Assembly (NCBI GenBank): GCA_900545655.1
Contig: UQZY01000003.1
Coordinates: 1-64,000 of the forward strand
Source: an uncultured Oscillospiraceae bacterium
GTDB taxonomy: Bacteria > Bacillota > Clostridia > Oscillospirales > Acutalibacteraceae
Direction: 5' to 3'
Length of the DNA stretch: 64,000 nucleotides
Made by a program: the position numbers and the translations under genes. Shown here one piece after another: positions 34,313-42,567 of the stretch. The first letter of the stretch is position 1; each line of letters opens with the position of its first letter. Under the pieces are notes generated by a model, which saw nothing but the letters and a program-made list of their open reading frames with translations, did no database searches and was not told the DNA's origin.

Positions 34313-34951
34313 TTAAATGAGAACTCCGGGAGCCGTTTTAAGCTTAACCTCTCCGGTGATCACATTTACCCTGTAATAAGCAGGTGTCTGGTCGTGCTTT
34401 TCAATGAAGAATATATAATAAAGAGTTCCGTCAAGAATCTCAAAGCCCTCACAGAAAACAGATTCACGTTCACCTTCCCCGACAACCGCTATAACCTTTT
34501 CCGTAGCCTGCTTCTCCGTAACGGTACCGTCAAGACCCGCAAAAAGCATGCTGTAGTAAATACTTTCGGAAATCTTATCGGTTGCTTCCTTTTTCACGTT
34601 ATTGTTTCGGTACATAACAAAATTTCCGTTCGTATAATCCGTGATTTCGACAAAATTCGTCCCGTCGTTTTTGCTGGTGTTAAGACCGTACTCAAGTGAT
34701 CTTATCTTTTCCTGTTCCTTTTCTCCATAGGTGTATACAGTTATTATCTTTCCCCCGTTATCACCCTTTACGGTACGGATTTCATATGTCTTCTCATTTG
34801 CCGTAACTACGGTAGTGGGCTCAGCCTTTTTCGTGGTAGTGTCACTTTTTCTTGTTGTGTCGCCGTTTGCACCGTCTTTTTTTTCGCACCCTGCAAAGGA
34901 AAGAACAAGTAAAAGTGTCATAAACAGACAAAGGATTTTTTTGAAAGACAT
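34313..34951 (-). CDS. Uncharacterised lipoprotein
   Basis: 212 aa. A lipoprotein signal (KKILCLFMTLLLVLSFAGC) puts the lipid-bearing cysteine near residue 22, followed by a Thr/Lys-rich linker. The rest is a beta-rich extracytoplasmic domain with no family I recognise. GGAGGAG precedes the ATG at 34951. The longer ORF upstream is not used because it lacks a ribosome site and runs through the terminator hairpin of the kinase gene. Confidence 0.75.
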   Translation of the reverse strand: MSFKKILCLFMTLLLVLSFAGCEKKDGANGDTTRKSDTTTKKAEPTTVVTANEKTYEIRTVKGDNGGKIITVYTYGEKEQEKIRSLEYGLNTSKNDGTNFVEITDYTNGNFVMYRNNNVKKEATDKISESIYYSMLFAGLDGTVTEKQATEKVIAVVGEGERESVFCEGFEILDGTLYYIFFIEKHDQTPAYYRVNVITGEVKLKTAPGVLI

Positions 34952-35010
34952 CTTACACACTCCTCCGTAAAATACATACGACATTTTCCGCGAATATTTT
35001 ATCACAAAAA

Positions 35011-35032
35011 AACCTCGCTGAAAAGCGAGGTT
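35011..35032 (-). terminator. Terminator of the EamA-pyridoxal kinase operon
   Basis: A 9-bp stem AACCTCGCT/AGCGAGGTT with a GAAA loop and a U run on the minus strand. Confidence 0.85.
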
Positions 35033-35074
35033 GAAAACATTTCTTTTTATGAAAAACAAAAAATCTGTAACGCT

Positions 35075-35920
35075 TTAAGATATTTTGCCCAAAAGTTTTA
35101 CATATTCGGGGATTGCCTGCTCGAAATTCACTCCATACCAGTTATAATTGTCCTCAGCTACAGTTTTCCTTATACACTCGACGGTATAATCAACCGCAAC
35201 CTTGAGCGCGTCATTAACCGACAGGTCATTCATGAGCGCACCGGTAAAGGATGATGCAAAAACATCTCCCGTCCCGTGGAAGCTTACCGGAATCCTCTCG
35301 TTATAATACTCAAAGAATTTGTCCTGTACCTTGTCATAACACATAACTCCGAGCTTTGAATCATCAAAGGACATACCGGTCAAAGCAGCATATCTGGGTC
35401 CTGTTTCGGTAAGCTCCTTAAGTATTTCTTCGATATATTCCTTTGTATATCCTGTAGCGATGTATTCCTTTCCAAGCATAAAACAAGCCTCCGTAAGATT
35501 CGGAAGTATGATATCCGCCTTTGCGCAAAGACAAGCCATCGACCTTGCAAACTTCTCGGTGAAGCCCTTGTAAAGCTCACCGTTATCAGCCATTGCCGGA
35601 TCTGCAACAATTACAGTGTTTTTATCCTTAAAATCATCAAAAAAATCTGAAACAATCTTTAGTTGCTCAAACGAACCGAGATATCCCGTATAGATAGCGT
35701 CAAACTTAAAGCCCTCTTTTTTCCAATGCTCCGAAACAGGCACAAGATCCTCGGTAAGGTCCCTGAAGGTAAAGCCTCCGGCAAACGCCGTATGTGTAGA
35801 AAGCACAGCAGTCGGAAGAACTGCCGTTTCAATACCGGCAGCCGAAATAATAGGAAGAGCAACCGTAAGCGAGCACTTTCCTATACAGGAAATATCCTGG
35901 ATTGAGACAATTCTTTTCAT
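35075..35920 (-). CDS. Pyridoxal/pyridoxamine kinase
   Basis: 281-aa ribokinase-fold kinase that phosphorylates B6 vitamers to feed PLP. Motifs are IVSIQDISCIGKCSL at the N-terminus, TVIVADPAMADNG, ILPNLTEACFMLG, and the catalytic anion-hole GTGDVFASSFTGAL near 226. It fits the PdxY/PdxK group, in which GTGD replaces GxGD. Its ATG overlaps the stop of the EamA transporter gene (ATGA), so the exporter/importer and kinase are coupled. The partner may move a B6 vitamer (inference). Confidence 0.85.
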   Translation of the reverse strand: MKRIVSIQDISCIGKCSLTVALPIISAAGIETAVLPTAVLSTHTAFAGGFTFRDLTEDLVPVSEHWKKEGFKFDAIYTGYLGSFEQLKIVSDFFDDFKDKNTVIVADPAMADNGELYKGFTEKFARSMACLCAKADIILPNLTEACFMLGKEYIATGYTKEYIEEILKELTETGPRYAALTGMSFDDSKLGVMCYDKVQDKFFEYYNERIPVSFHGTGDVFASSFTGALMNDLSVNDALKVAVDYTVECIRKTVAEDNYNWYGVNFEQAIPEYVKLLGKIS

Positions 35921-36924
35921 TGTTTATCGACACTCTCCTTAACCTTTTTGTCGTGATTTTTTCTTAAAGCAGACGCGGGTATCTGCGATAGGATAACTGC
36001 CGCGAACATGAGCACGCACCCTATATATTCTTTTCCGGACATACGCTCATGAAGTATAACAGCACCGGAAATTGTAGCGAAAACCGACTCCATACAAAGA
36101 AGCAGAGATACAACCGTAGGATTTGCATCTTTTTGAGAAATAATCTGCAATGTATATGCAACACCGCTCGAAAGAACACCCGTGTAAAGAAGCGGAATAA
36201 TTGAAGCTTTTATCAGAGAAACCTCCGGCATTCCCTCTGTAATAATCATAATCACCGTTGAGACAACCGAAACAACCAAAAACTGTACAAGGGAGAGCTT
36301 TACTCCGTCTACATATGTGGCATAGTGGTCAACAAGCAACATCTGTACCGAAAACGCAAATGCGCAGCAAAGCAGGTATGCGTCAGACGGGGCGACGCGA
36401 AAGCCCTGCTTTATACAGAGAAGATAGAGTCCGACAACGGCGAGCGCCACGCTGACCCATACCTTCGCCGGCACTTTTTTATGAAGAAACAAACCGAACA
36501 CGGGTACCAGCACTACGTAGAGTGCTGTGATAAATCCGGCTTTGCCGGCGCCGGAGTCCGCGACTCCGCTTTGCTGCAGATTCATCGCGACGGACATCGT
36601 AATTCCGCAAAGAAGTCCGCCCTTAAGAAGTCCCTTCCTCTGCACTTTTTCGAAGTCCGTAAGGCTCATGCCTTCCGGAACGGCAAAAGTGCGAAGGTAC
36701 TCTTCATAAGACCTGCGTCCGTCGCGCTTATGTATCCTGTCAAACGCAAGCACCACAAAAAACAAAAAGCCTGACGCAATGATATTTCGAAATGCATTAA
36801 AGGCAAACGGAGACAAAAGGTCCGCGCCCATACTCTGCGCAACAAAAGCCGAGCCCCATATAAAAGCTGCCAAAAGAGGCAGCACTGTCTGTCTTATCGC
36901 AATATTTTTTTTAGCTTTATCCAT
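35917..36924 (-). CDS. EamA/DMT family transporter
   Basis: 335 aa with ten hydrophobic segments in the two five-helix EamA repeats: LLAAFIWGSAFVAQSMG in repeat 1, and GVLSSGVAYTLQIISQKDANPTVVSLLLCMESVF in repeat 2 (read in parts). A charged loop of about 35 residues (RIHKRDGRRSYEEYLR) follows helix 2. ATG 36924 is preferred to the GTG at 36933. Such proteins move small metabolites. The substrate is unknown, though coupling to the B6 kinase hints at a vitamer. Confidence 0.82.
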   Translation of the reverse strand: MDKAKKNIAIRQTVLPLLAAFIWGSAFVAQSMGADLLSPFAFNAFRNIIASGFLFFVVLAFDRIHKRDGRRSYEEYLRTFAVPEGMSLTDFEKVQRKGLLKGGLLCGITMSVAMNLQQSGVADSGAGKAGFITALYVVLVPVFGLFLHKKVPAKVWVSVALAVVGLYLLCIKQGFRVAPSDAYLLCCAFAFSVQMLLVDHYATYVDGVKLSLVQFLVVSVVSTVIMIITEGMPEVSLIKASIIPLLYTGVLSSGVAYTLQIISQKDANPTVVSLLLCMESVFATISGAVILHERMSGKEYIGCVLMFAAVILSQIPASALRKNHDKKVKESVDKQ

Positions 36925-37066
36925 GTGTTTCACTCAACCTGTCTCGGCCCGCATTTTGTACGGCTCAATACACTTGAACCGTTTGCACTTAAGTATGCCA
37001 TAAAATCAAATGTATTTTTATCGCCAGAACCGATTATTTTTTTATAACCATCGCTTATGCCACAGT

Positions 37067-37095
37067 ATTATAAATCCAAAACCGTCATAAGTAAA
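37067..37095 (-). promoter_or_regulatory. Candidate promoter of the EamA-kinase operon
   Basis: TTTACT (37090-37095), a 17-base spacer and a perfect TATAAT (37067-37072), leaving a leader of about 135 bases. The remaining bases between here and 37287 hold nothing I can identify. Confidence 0.45.
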
Positions 37096-37287
37096 TCGGT
37101 ATAACAAAAAATTATTTTTGCAGAATATCAAGCAAAACAAGAAGCATAAATCCGTTATGTCGGGACATTGTCAGGTGACAGTTTAATCGGGACGGTCCGT
37201 TTCGTAATAAGGAAACTTTCGTTCAAAGTACAGAAGCTTTATAACAAATATAACTCCCGAGTAAACGTCAAAAGTGAAAAACAAAAT

Positions 37288-37314
37288 AAAAAAGGCGGTA
37301 GTTTTACTACCGCC
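37288..37314 (-). terminator. Terminator of the candidate ncRNA
   Basis: A 9-bp stem GGCGGTAGT/ACTACCGCC with a 3-base loop and a six-base U run on the minus strand only. Confidence 0.85.
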
Positions 37315-37594
37315 TCGGACTAACTAGAACATTGGAGTTTTCTCCTTTAATTTACTTCGAGTTCAAGTTAAACTGTACTTTGGACTCACCCTTTCCAGAT
37401 TATTTTTTAACTCAAATCATGTTCATTGGTCTTATCCTTTCGTGTAACTCTGAATGCTTACTTCGAATTCAAGATCAATTTAAGTAAATTTTTGGACTCA
37501 CCCTTTCAACTTGAAATTTAACTGTTGCTTTCCTCACTGTACATTGGACTCAACCTTTCTTTAATTTTCTAGTTGAACTTTAGATCCTCTTTCT
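37288..37594 (-). ncRNA. Candidate non-coding RNA with five AAAGG-N6-CCAA repeats
   Basis: About 307 nt, bounded by a strong promoter (37601-37629) and an intrinsic terminator (37288-37314), with no significant ORF. On the minus strand it carries five copies of a motif GAAAGG-N6-CCAA at 37544-37559, 37492-37507, 37426-37441, 37380-37395 and 37332-37348, spaced 46-66 nt. Copies 2 and 4 are identical over 16 bases (GAAAGGGTGAGTCCAA), and both are followed by CTTGAAYTCGAAGTAA. The fifth is a small hairpin GGAG-AAAA-CTCC. I do not recognise the RNA class. It lies downstream of the Na/Pi transporter gene but is independently transcribed. Confidence 0.65.
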
Positions 37595-37600
37595 GTCTTT

Positions 37601-37629
37601 ATAATAGCACCCATGTGCAACAAAGTCAA
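37601..37629 (-). promoter_or_regulatory. Promoter of the candidate ncRNA
   Basis: TTGACT (37624-37629), a 17-base spacer and TATTAT (37601-37606), near consensus. Confidence 0.7.
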
Positions 37630-37699
37630 CAGTTTTTACTAAAAATATTCTGTTAATAATTGAAATACTTGTACACAATCAACAATAGTGGACAAAATA

Positions 37700-39340
37700 T
37701 CAGCTGTTGATTTCAGGACCGTTGTAATGATAACGTACCTTAGCGGCCTGCGCGATATTCAGCGCGTGATCGGCTACACGCTCAAGATCCGTGAGAGTTT
37801 CAACAAAAATCATACCCTGAGATGAGTTGCAGATGTTTGCGTTCAGTCTGTCAACATGAGCTTCCTTTATTTCCTCAACCTTATCATCTATAGCAGTTTC
37901 CTGGAGATAGATGTTGTTGTACGCCTCCTGAGAGGGCTCAAAAAGATGGATACAAGCGTCATCAAAGATGTGCGTAACCATAACAATAAGTTCCTTGAGT
38001 TCAACGGAAGCCTCATGTGAAAACGGAGTATCCTCCTCTATCATACGGTTTGCGTAATCGAGTATATTTTCGGCATGATCTCCTATACGCTCAAGGTCGG
38101 TACATACGTGAAAAAGGTGTCCCGCATGCTTAGCCTCGGCCTCCGAAAGCTTCATTGCCGATGCCTTTATAAGAGCGTCAGTTATAGCCTTGTTGAGATA
38201 ATCTATGGTTGTCTCCGTCTTCATAAACTTTTCTTTGTTATAAGGACGTTTAGCATAAAAAGTATCTGTTGCAATCCTGAGGTTTGTTTTGACAAGCGAT
38301 TCCATGCGACGAACCTCGGCGTCAATCTGTGTGATAAGCACGTCTGTTGAAGCATAGCCCGCCTCATTGATAAACTCGAGCTTTGCCTCTCCCTCATCCT
38401 TGTCCTCGCCTCTGATAATCTGACGGGAAAGCCATACAACCTGCTTCGCAAACGGGAAGGTAATGATAATCATAACAAGGTTGAAAATGGTGTTGGCATT
38501 TGCCATCTGTCGCGCAGGATCCGCCGAAGTCATCTGAAGCCAGGTCGTAATCGGCAAAATATGTGAGAAGATAGTGAAGAAAATCGCTCCGAGTGTTTCA
38601 ACGATTACCACGATAGCAGCAACTCTCTTTGCGTCCTTACGACCACCGATAGATGCGAGAATAGGAGCAATCGACGCGCCTATGTTCATACCCATCATGA
38701 TATAAAACGCAGGTGTAAAGCTTATGACACCTGACAGGAGCATTATCTGAAGAATACCTACCGAAGCAGATACACTCTGCATAAGAGCTGTAAAAGCGAT
38801 ACCGAACAGTATGCCGAGGAATGGATTCGAAATCCCCTTGATCACCGTCTGGAACCACACAAGCTCCTTGAGCGGAGCCATAGATGAGCTCATAAGACCG
38901 AGTCCCAGGAAAAGGATACCGAGACTTGCGACTACCTCTCCGAAGTAAACAATTTTTTCCTTGCTTTTGGCAATCATGGTGATAAGCACACCTATGAAGA
39001 TAAGCAATGTAGCATAATCGGAAATATGAAAAGCAATAAGTTGTCCGGTTATGGTTGTACCCAGCTTTGCACCGAGAATAATTCCGAATGTCCGTTCAAG
39101 GTCCATAAGTCCGGCATTTACGAAGCCGACAGCCATAGAGCACATTGCATTTGAACTCTGAATAAGAGCTGTAAGTCCTGCCCCGACAAGCACCGCAACA
39201 ATTCTCTTCTCCGTAAGCTTTGCAAGTATCTTCTTAAGATAAGAGCCCGCCATATCCTTAAGGCTGTCACTCATCTTGTTCATACCGAAGATGAACATCG
39301 CGATACCGCCGAGAAGAGTTATAACGTTTTGAAATGACAT
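37700..39340 (-). CDS. Na/Pi cotransporter family protein with PhoU-like domain
   Basis: 546 aa. The N-terminal 310 residues hold two inverted Na/Pi (SLC34/NptA-like) repeats. Repeat 1 has LTALIQSSNAMCSM and GAKLGTTITG. Repeat 2 has FTALMQSVSASVGI and GMNIGASIAP. Repeat 2's QSV departs from the usual QSS. From about 340 to the end is a helical PhoU-like domain (HVCTDLERIGDHAENILDYA and TDLERVADHALNIAQAA). It probably imports phosphate with sodium. No terminator is visible at its 3' end, where the ncRNA promoter begins. Confidence 0.88.
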   Translation of the reverse strand: MSFQNVITLLGGIAMFIFGMNKMSDSLKDMAGSYLKKILAKLTEKRIVAVLVGAGLTALIQSSNAMCSMAVGFVNAGLMDLERTFGIILGAKLGTTITGQLIAFHISDYATLLIFIGVLITMIAKSKEKIVYFGEVVASLGILFLGLGLMSSSMAPLKELVWFQTVIKGISNPFLGILFGIAFTALMQSVSASVGILQIMLLSGVISFTPAFYIMMGMNIGASIAPILASIGGRKDAKRVAAIVVIVETLGAIFFTIFSHILPITTWLQMTSADPARQMANANTIFNLVMIIITFPFAKQVVWLSRQIIRGEDKDEGEAKLEFINEAGYASTDVLITQIDAEVRRMESLVKTNLRIATDTFYAKRPYNKEKFMKTETTIDYLNKAITDALIKASAMKLSEAEAKHAGHLFHVCTDLERIGDHAENILDYANRMIEEDTPFSHEASVELKELIVMVTHIFDDACIHLFEPSQEAYNNIYLQETAIDDKVEEIKEAHVDRLNANICNSSQGMIFVETLTDLERVADHALNIAQAAKVRYHYNGPEINS

Positions 39341-39448
39341 ACTATAACCACACTTCTACACTTTAGTATTCTTTTAGACATTTTTAATTGTTTTTTACAA
39401 CAACCCTATCGATTTTAACACATGAAAGCACCCATGTAAACATCAAAA

Positions 39449-39477
39449 AACGGCAGCCGAACAGGACGGCTGCCGTT
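39449..39477 (-). terminator. Terminator of spo0A
   Basis: An 11-bp perfect stem AACGGCAGCCG with its complement, a 7-base loop and a U run on the minus strand. Confidence 0.85.
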
Positions 39478-39497
39478 AAAGCTCTTTCCCATGATTA

Positions 39498-40010
39498 TCA
39501 GGACGCTTTCTTCATTTTTAATTTGAGTCTGTCGCTTATCATAGCGATAAATTCACTGTTTGTAGGTTTTCCGCGTTGATTCTGAATTGTATAGCCGAAG
39601 TACGAGCTTAAAACATCTACATCGCCCCTGTCCCATGCAACCTCGATTGCATGTCTTATAGCTCTTTCCACTCTTGACGGGGTTGTGCCGAATTTCTTTG
39701 CGACTGTCGGATAGAGGTATTTTGTCACGGAGTTTATCATTTCATCGTCACCCACCGAAAGTAAGATTGCTTCACGCAGATACTGATATCCCTTGATATG
39801 TGCCGGAACGCCTATCTGATGCATGATTTCAGATATTGTAACTGTGAGATCCTTATCCTGAAAACTTGAATCTCCGTGGCTCCCGACCTCGGATACTTCC
39901 GAATCGTTCATCACAACTACATTGAAACCTGCATCTCTGAGAGCCGTACAATATTCGCGGGTCAATTCTTTTTCGTCAGATGTCATTAAAATTTTCAATG
40001 TTTTCTCCAT
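39498..40010 (-). CDS. spo0A: Spo0A sporulation regulator lacking most of the receiver domain
   Basis: 170 aa, where Spo0A is normally about 260-275. Residues 58-170 are a full effector domain nearly identical to known Spo0A: IGVPAHIKGYQYLREAI, SRVERAIRHAIEVAWDRGD and KPTNSEFIAMISDRLKL, which carry the recognition helix and contacts to SigA. Residues 1-36 match only the first beta-strand and helix of a receiver (KILMTSDEKEL, LRDAGFNVVV). The following 80-90 residues, which hold the phosphoacceptor Asp and the conserved Thr and Lys, are missing. A short polar linker takes their place. The frame is clean, with its own promoter, GAGGAGG ribosome site and terminator, and the gene is in the canonical place after spoIVB. 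It would bind 0A boxes but could not be phosphorylated in the usual way. Confidence 0.9.
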   Translation of the reverse strand: MEKTLKILMTSDEKELTREYCTALRDAGFNVVVMNDSEVSEVGSHGDSSFQDKDLTVTISEIMHQIGVPAHIKGYQYLREAILLSVGDDEMINSVTKYLYPTVAKKFGTTPSRVERAIRHAIEVAWDRGDVDVLSSYFGYTIQNQRGKPTNSEFIAMISDRLKLKMKKAS

Positions 40011-40040
40011 TTACATTACCTCCTCGCAAATTACTTCCAT

Positions 40041-40069
40041 ATTTTACCATAAGCAAAGAAATACCGCAA
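40041..40069 (-). promoter_or_regulatory. Promoter of spo0A
   Basis: TTGCGG (40064-40069), a 17-base spacer and TAAAAT (40041-40046), 31 bases before the start codon. I see no clear 0A box or SigH-type element. Confidence 0.55.
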
Positions 40070-40136
40070 GGATTATTTTGGGATTTTATACCATATTTTT
40101 GAATCGTATATCCGAGGACCCCAAAATCTTGTGTTT

Positions 40137-41183
40137 TTATTCGTTTTTCGACCTTAGCACCATTTTCTCGGCAAAAATACCATAGCCTCTGAGCGGATCA
40201 TGAACCAGGACGTGCGTTACAGCGCCCACTAACATACCGTCCTGAATGATGGGACTTCCGGACATTCCCTGTATTATTCCGCCGGTCTTTTCGATAAGCT
40301 TCTTGTCAGTAACGGTTATAGCCATACATTTTGAACTGTCCGAATTCCTGTAAATTCTTGTTATTTCCACTTCATATTCCTTCGGTCCGTTTTCATCTAC
40401 CGTAGATATTATCTTTGCTCTTCCGGTTCTGACTTCATCTCTCATAGCAACCGGCATAACCGTTCCGGATATCTGGTCACCCGAAATACTCCCGAAAACA
40501 CCGAAATCTGTGTTCTCCGTAAGCGGTCCCAGTATCTCGTCCGAAAAGACTCCGCAAAGCTCACCTGTATCCTCTTTAGTCCCCTTGTATGATCCTGTTA
40601 TCCGGGCGTACACCGTGTCACCTCCGAGAAGCGGCATAAGCTCTCCGGTGTCAACATCACATATTCCGTGGCCGAGACCGGCAAACTCCAATGAATTATT
40701 ATCAAAATATGTGAGTGTACCTATTCCCGCAGTACTGTCCCGAACCCAGAGACCGGCCTTGTATTTATTGTCCTCGGCGGACAGCACGGGAAAGAACCTT
40801 ACAACTCTGTCTTCATTGTTTCTGCATACGAGAAGTTCAATCTCATTGCCGCCTGACGCGTTCACCGCAGCGCCGAAATCGGAATTGCTTGTCACTCTTC
40901 GTCCGTTAATTGCTTTTATGACATCCCCGACCTTAAGCCCTGCCTCCTGCGCCGGATTTTCACTTCCGCTTTTTGTTTTAACATAATTTGTCCCGACTAC
41001 AAGAATCCCGTCTGAATAAAGACGTATGCCAAAGACATCTCCGCTGACTGTAACGTACTGTCTTGACACGGGAACAGATTTTGCAGCCTTTGCATATACA
41101 TTGTTCCAGATTATAAATCCGATCAGAGTTATCGTGCAAATGGCGAAGGACAATGTCGTCACAAATTTTTTCTTTCTTTGCAA
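40137..41183 (-). CDS. spoIVB: SpoIVB peptidase (S55 family)
   Basis: 348 aa. In sporulation it is secreted from the forespore and signals activation of pro-SigK by cleaving SpoIVFA. It has an N-terminal membrane anchor (about residues 8-27), a PDZ domain at about 55-125 (GLKVGDVIKAINGRRV), and the S55 catalytic domain with histidine in FAGLGHGICD and serine in IQGMSGSPI near 312. TTG start behind GAGGTGA with a short spacing. Synteny spoIVB-spo0A is the standard clostridial and bacillar arrangement. It argues that the sporulation programme is, or recently was, functional. Confidence 0.92.
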   Translation of the reverse strand: MQRKKKFVTTLSFAICTITLIGFIIWNNVYAKAAKSVPVSRQYVTVSGDVFGIRLYSDGILVVGTNYVKTKSGSENPAQEAGLKVGDVIKAINGRRVTSNSDFGAAVNASGGNEIELLVCRNNEDRVVRFFPVLSAEDNKYKAGLWVRDSTAGIGTLTYFDNNSLEFAGLGHGICDVDTGELMPLLGGDTVYARITGSYKGTKEDTGELCGVFSDEILGPLTENTDFGVFGSISGDQISGTVMPVAMRDEVRTGRAKIISTVDENGPKEYEVEITRIYRNSDSSKCMAITVTDKKLIEKTGGIIQGMSGSPIIQDGMLVGAVTHVLVHDPLRGYGIFAEKMVLRSKNE

Positions 41184-41261
41184 AGCATCACCTCATTTCA
41201 TTGCACAAAAATATTTTCTGCAGCTTCCGGCAAAATAAAGGTGACAAAAACTGGACAAAAA

Positions 41262-41285
41262 AAACAGCCGATACACCGGCTGTTT
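41262..41285 (-). terminator. Terminator downstream of pfkA
   Basis: A 9-bp stem AAACAGCCG/CGGCTGTTT with a 6-base loop and a U run on the minus strand. It ends the murB-to-pfkA gene string. Confidence 0.8.
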
Positions 41286-41346
41286 TTAAATAATAATTTT
41301 TTAAAATAATATCTTTCTATACCTTATATACCGACAAATCCGGTTT

Positions 41347-42309
41347 TTAAATGGATATCTCATGTGCCATACGATAGGTTTCAAGGTCGAGAGTTTTTTC
41401 CATGGCAAGTGCTTCGTCTATGGGATAGTCAACTATTTCATCAGCTTTTACACCTATGATACGGCTCTCATGCGAATGATTGAAAAGACGTACCGCATAA
41501 TTTCCCATACGCGATGCCAGAACTCTGTCTCTTACCGTCGGCGAGCCGCCTCGCTGGACGTGTCCCAAAATGGTAGCTCTTGTCTCAACACCGGTTCTCT
41601 CCTGAATCTCCTTCGCCATCTTGGTCGCATTTCCGCAGCCCTCTGCGAGAATAATGATGAAATGACGTTTTCCCGTGCTTATGGTCTTTTTCATTCTGTC
41701 GATTATGTCTATTTCAAAATCGTATTTAAACTCGGGTACAAGAATACTGGTCGCACCTACGGAGATACCCGAATAAAGGGCGATATATCCTGCATTTCTT
41801 CCCATAACCTCTACAACGCTGCACCTTGAGTGAGACTCGGTCGTGTCACGAACCTTATCGACCATTTCCATAACGGTGTTCATCGCCGTGTCATAGCCTA
41901 TGGTGTAATCCGTACACGCTATGTCGTTGTCAATAGTGCCCGGAATACCCACACAGTTAATCCCCTGCTTTGCAAGCTCCTGTGCTCCTCGGAAGGAACC
42001 GTCACCGCCTATTATGACGAGGCTTTCAATTCCGAGTCTCCTGCACATATCCGCTGCCTTTTGCTGTCCGCGCAGAGTTTTAAACTCCTCTGAGCGTGCG
42101 GTGTGAAGTATGGTTCCGCCGCGCTGAATGATATTTGAAACAGAGCGAAGATTCATCTCCATGATATCCCCGTCCATAAGACCCTCAAAGCCGTTATTGA
42201 TTCCGAAAACGCGCATGTCATTCTCTATACCCGTACGAACGACTGCACGGATTGCGGCATTCATTCCCGGCGCGTCTCCGCCGCTTGTCAGAACACCTAT
42301 AGTTTTCAT
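41347..42309 (-). CDS. pfkA: 6-phosphofructokinase (ATP)
   Basis: 320 aa, the exact PfkA length. It phosphorylates fructose-6-phosphate in glycolysis. Motifs are GVLTSGGDAPGMNAAIRAVV, IGGDGSFRGA (ATP site), the catalytic PGTIDNDIACTDYTIGYDTA, and VEVMGRNAGYIAL. The Gly of GGDGS supports ATP rather than PPi as donor. ATG 42309 follows GGAGG. It lies 258 bases downstream of dnaE. That gap holds no gene or clear structure apart from a short A/T-rich tract. Confidence 0.95.
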   Translation of the reverse strand: MKTIGVLTSGGDAPGMNAAIRAVVRTGIENDMRVFGINNGFEGLMDGDIMEMNLRSVSNIIQRGGTILHTARSEEFKTLRGQQKAADMCRRLGIESLVIIGGDGSFRGAQELAKQGINCVGIPGTIDNDIACTDYTIGYDTAMNTVMEMVDKVRDTTESHSRCSVVEVMGRNAGYIALYSGISVGATSILVPEFKYDFEIDIIDRMKKTISTGKRHFIIILAEGCGNATKMAKEIQERTGVETRATILGHVQRGGSPTVRDRVLASRMGNYAVRLFNHSHESRIIGVKADEIVDYPIDEALAMEKTLDLETYRMAHEISI

Positions 42310-42567
42310 TTGCGATTGCCTCCAAAACTTTATATACCACAGCATATACCACAGAAAAAACACCCTGACGGCATAATACTGAACACCAATAAAGTATAAT
42401 ATCAAATTCAAATATTTGTCAATTCCTTATCGGGAGATTTTTTGTAAAATTTGGATTATTTTCAGTGTTTTTTTCAAGACATAACCCAGCCGTGCAATTT
42501 ATGCATGGACCGAGTATGTTTTTCTCGTATAAAGCGGAGTGTTCACAGCAAATATACTGCAAGCAAA

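Noticed and set aside
37332..37559. CRISPR array
   Set aside because: The five repeats are short, imperfect and unevenly spaced (46-66), with related spacer sequence, and no cas gene is nearby. A transcribed RNA with promoter and terminator fits better.
39498..40137. A frameshifted full-length spo0A instead of a short one
   Set aside because: The start, the receiver-like first strand and helix, the linker and the effector domain are all in one frame. The spoIVB-spo0A gap (126 bases) is too short to hide the missing ~250 bases of receiver.
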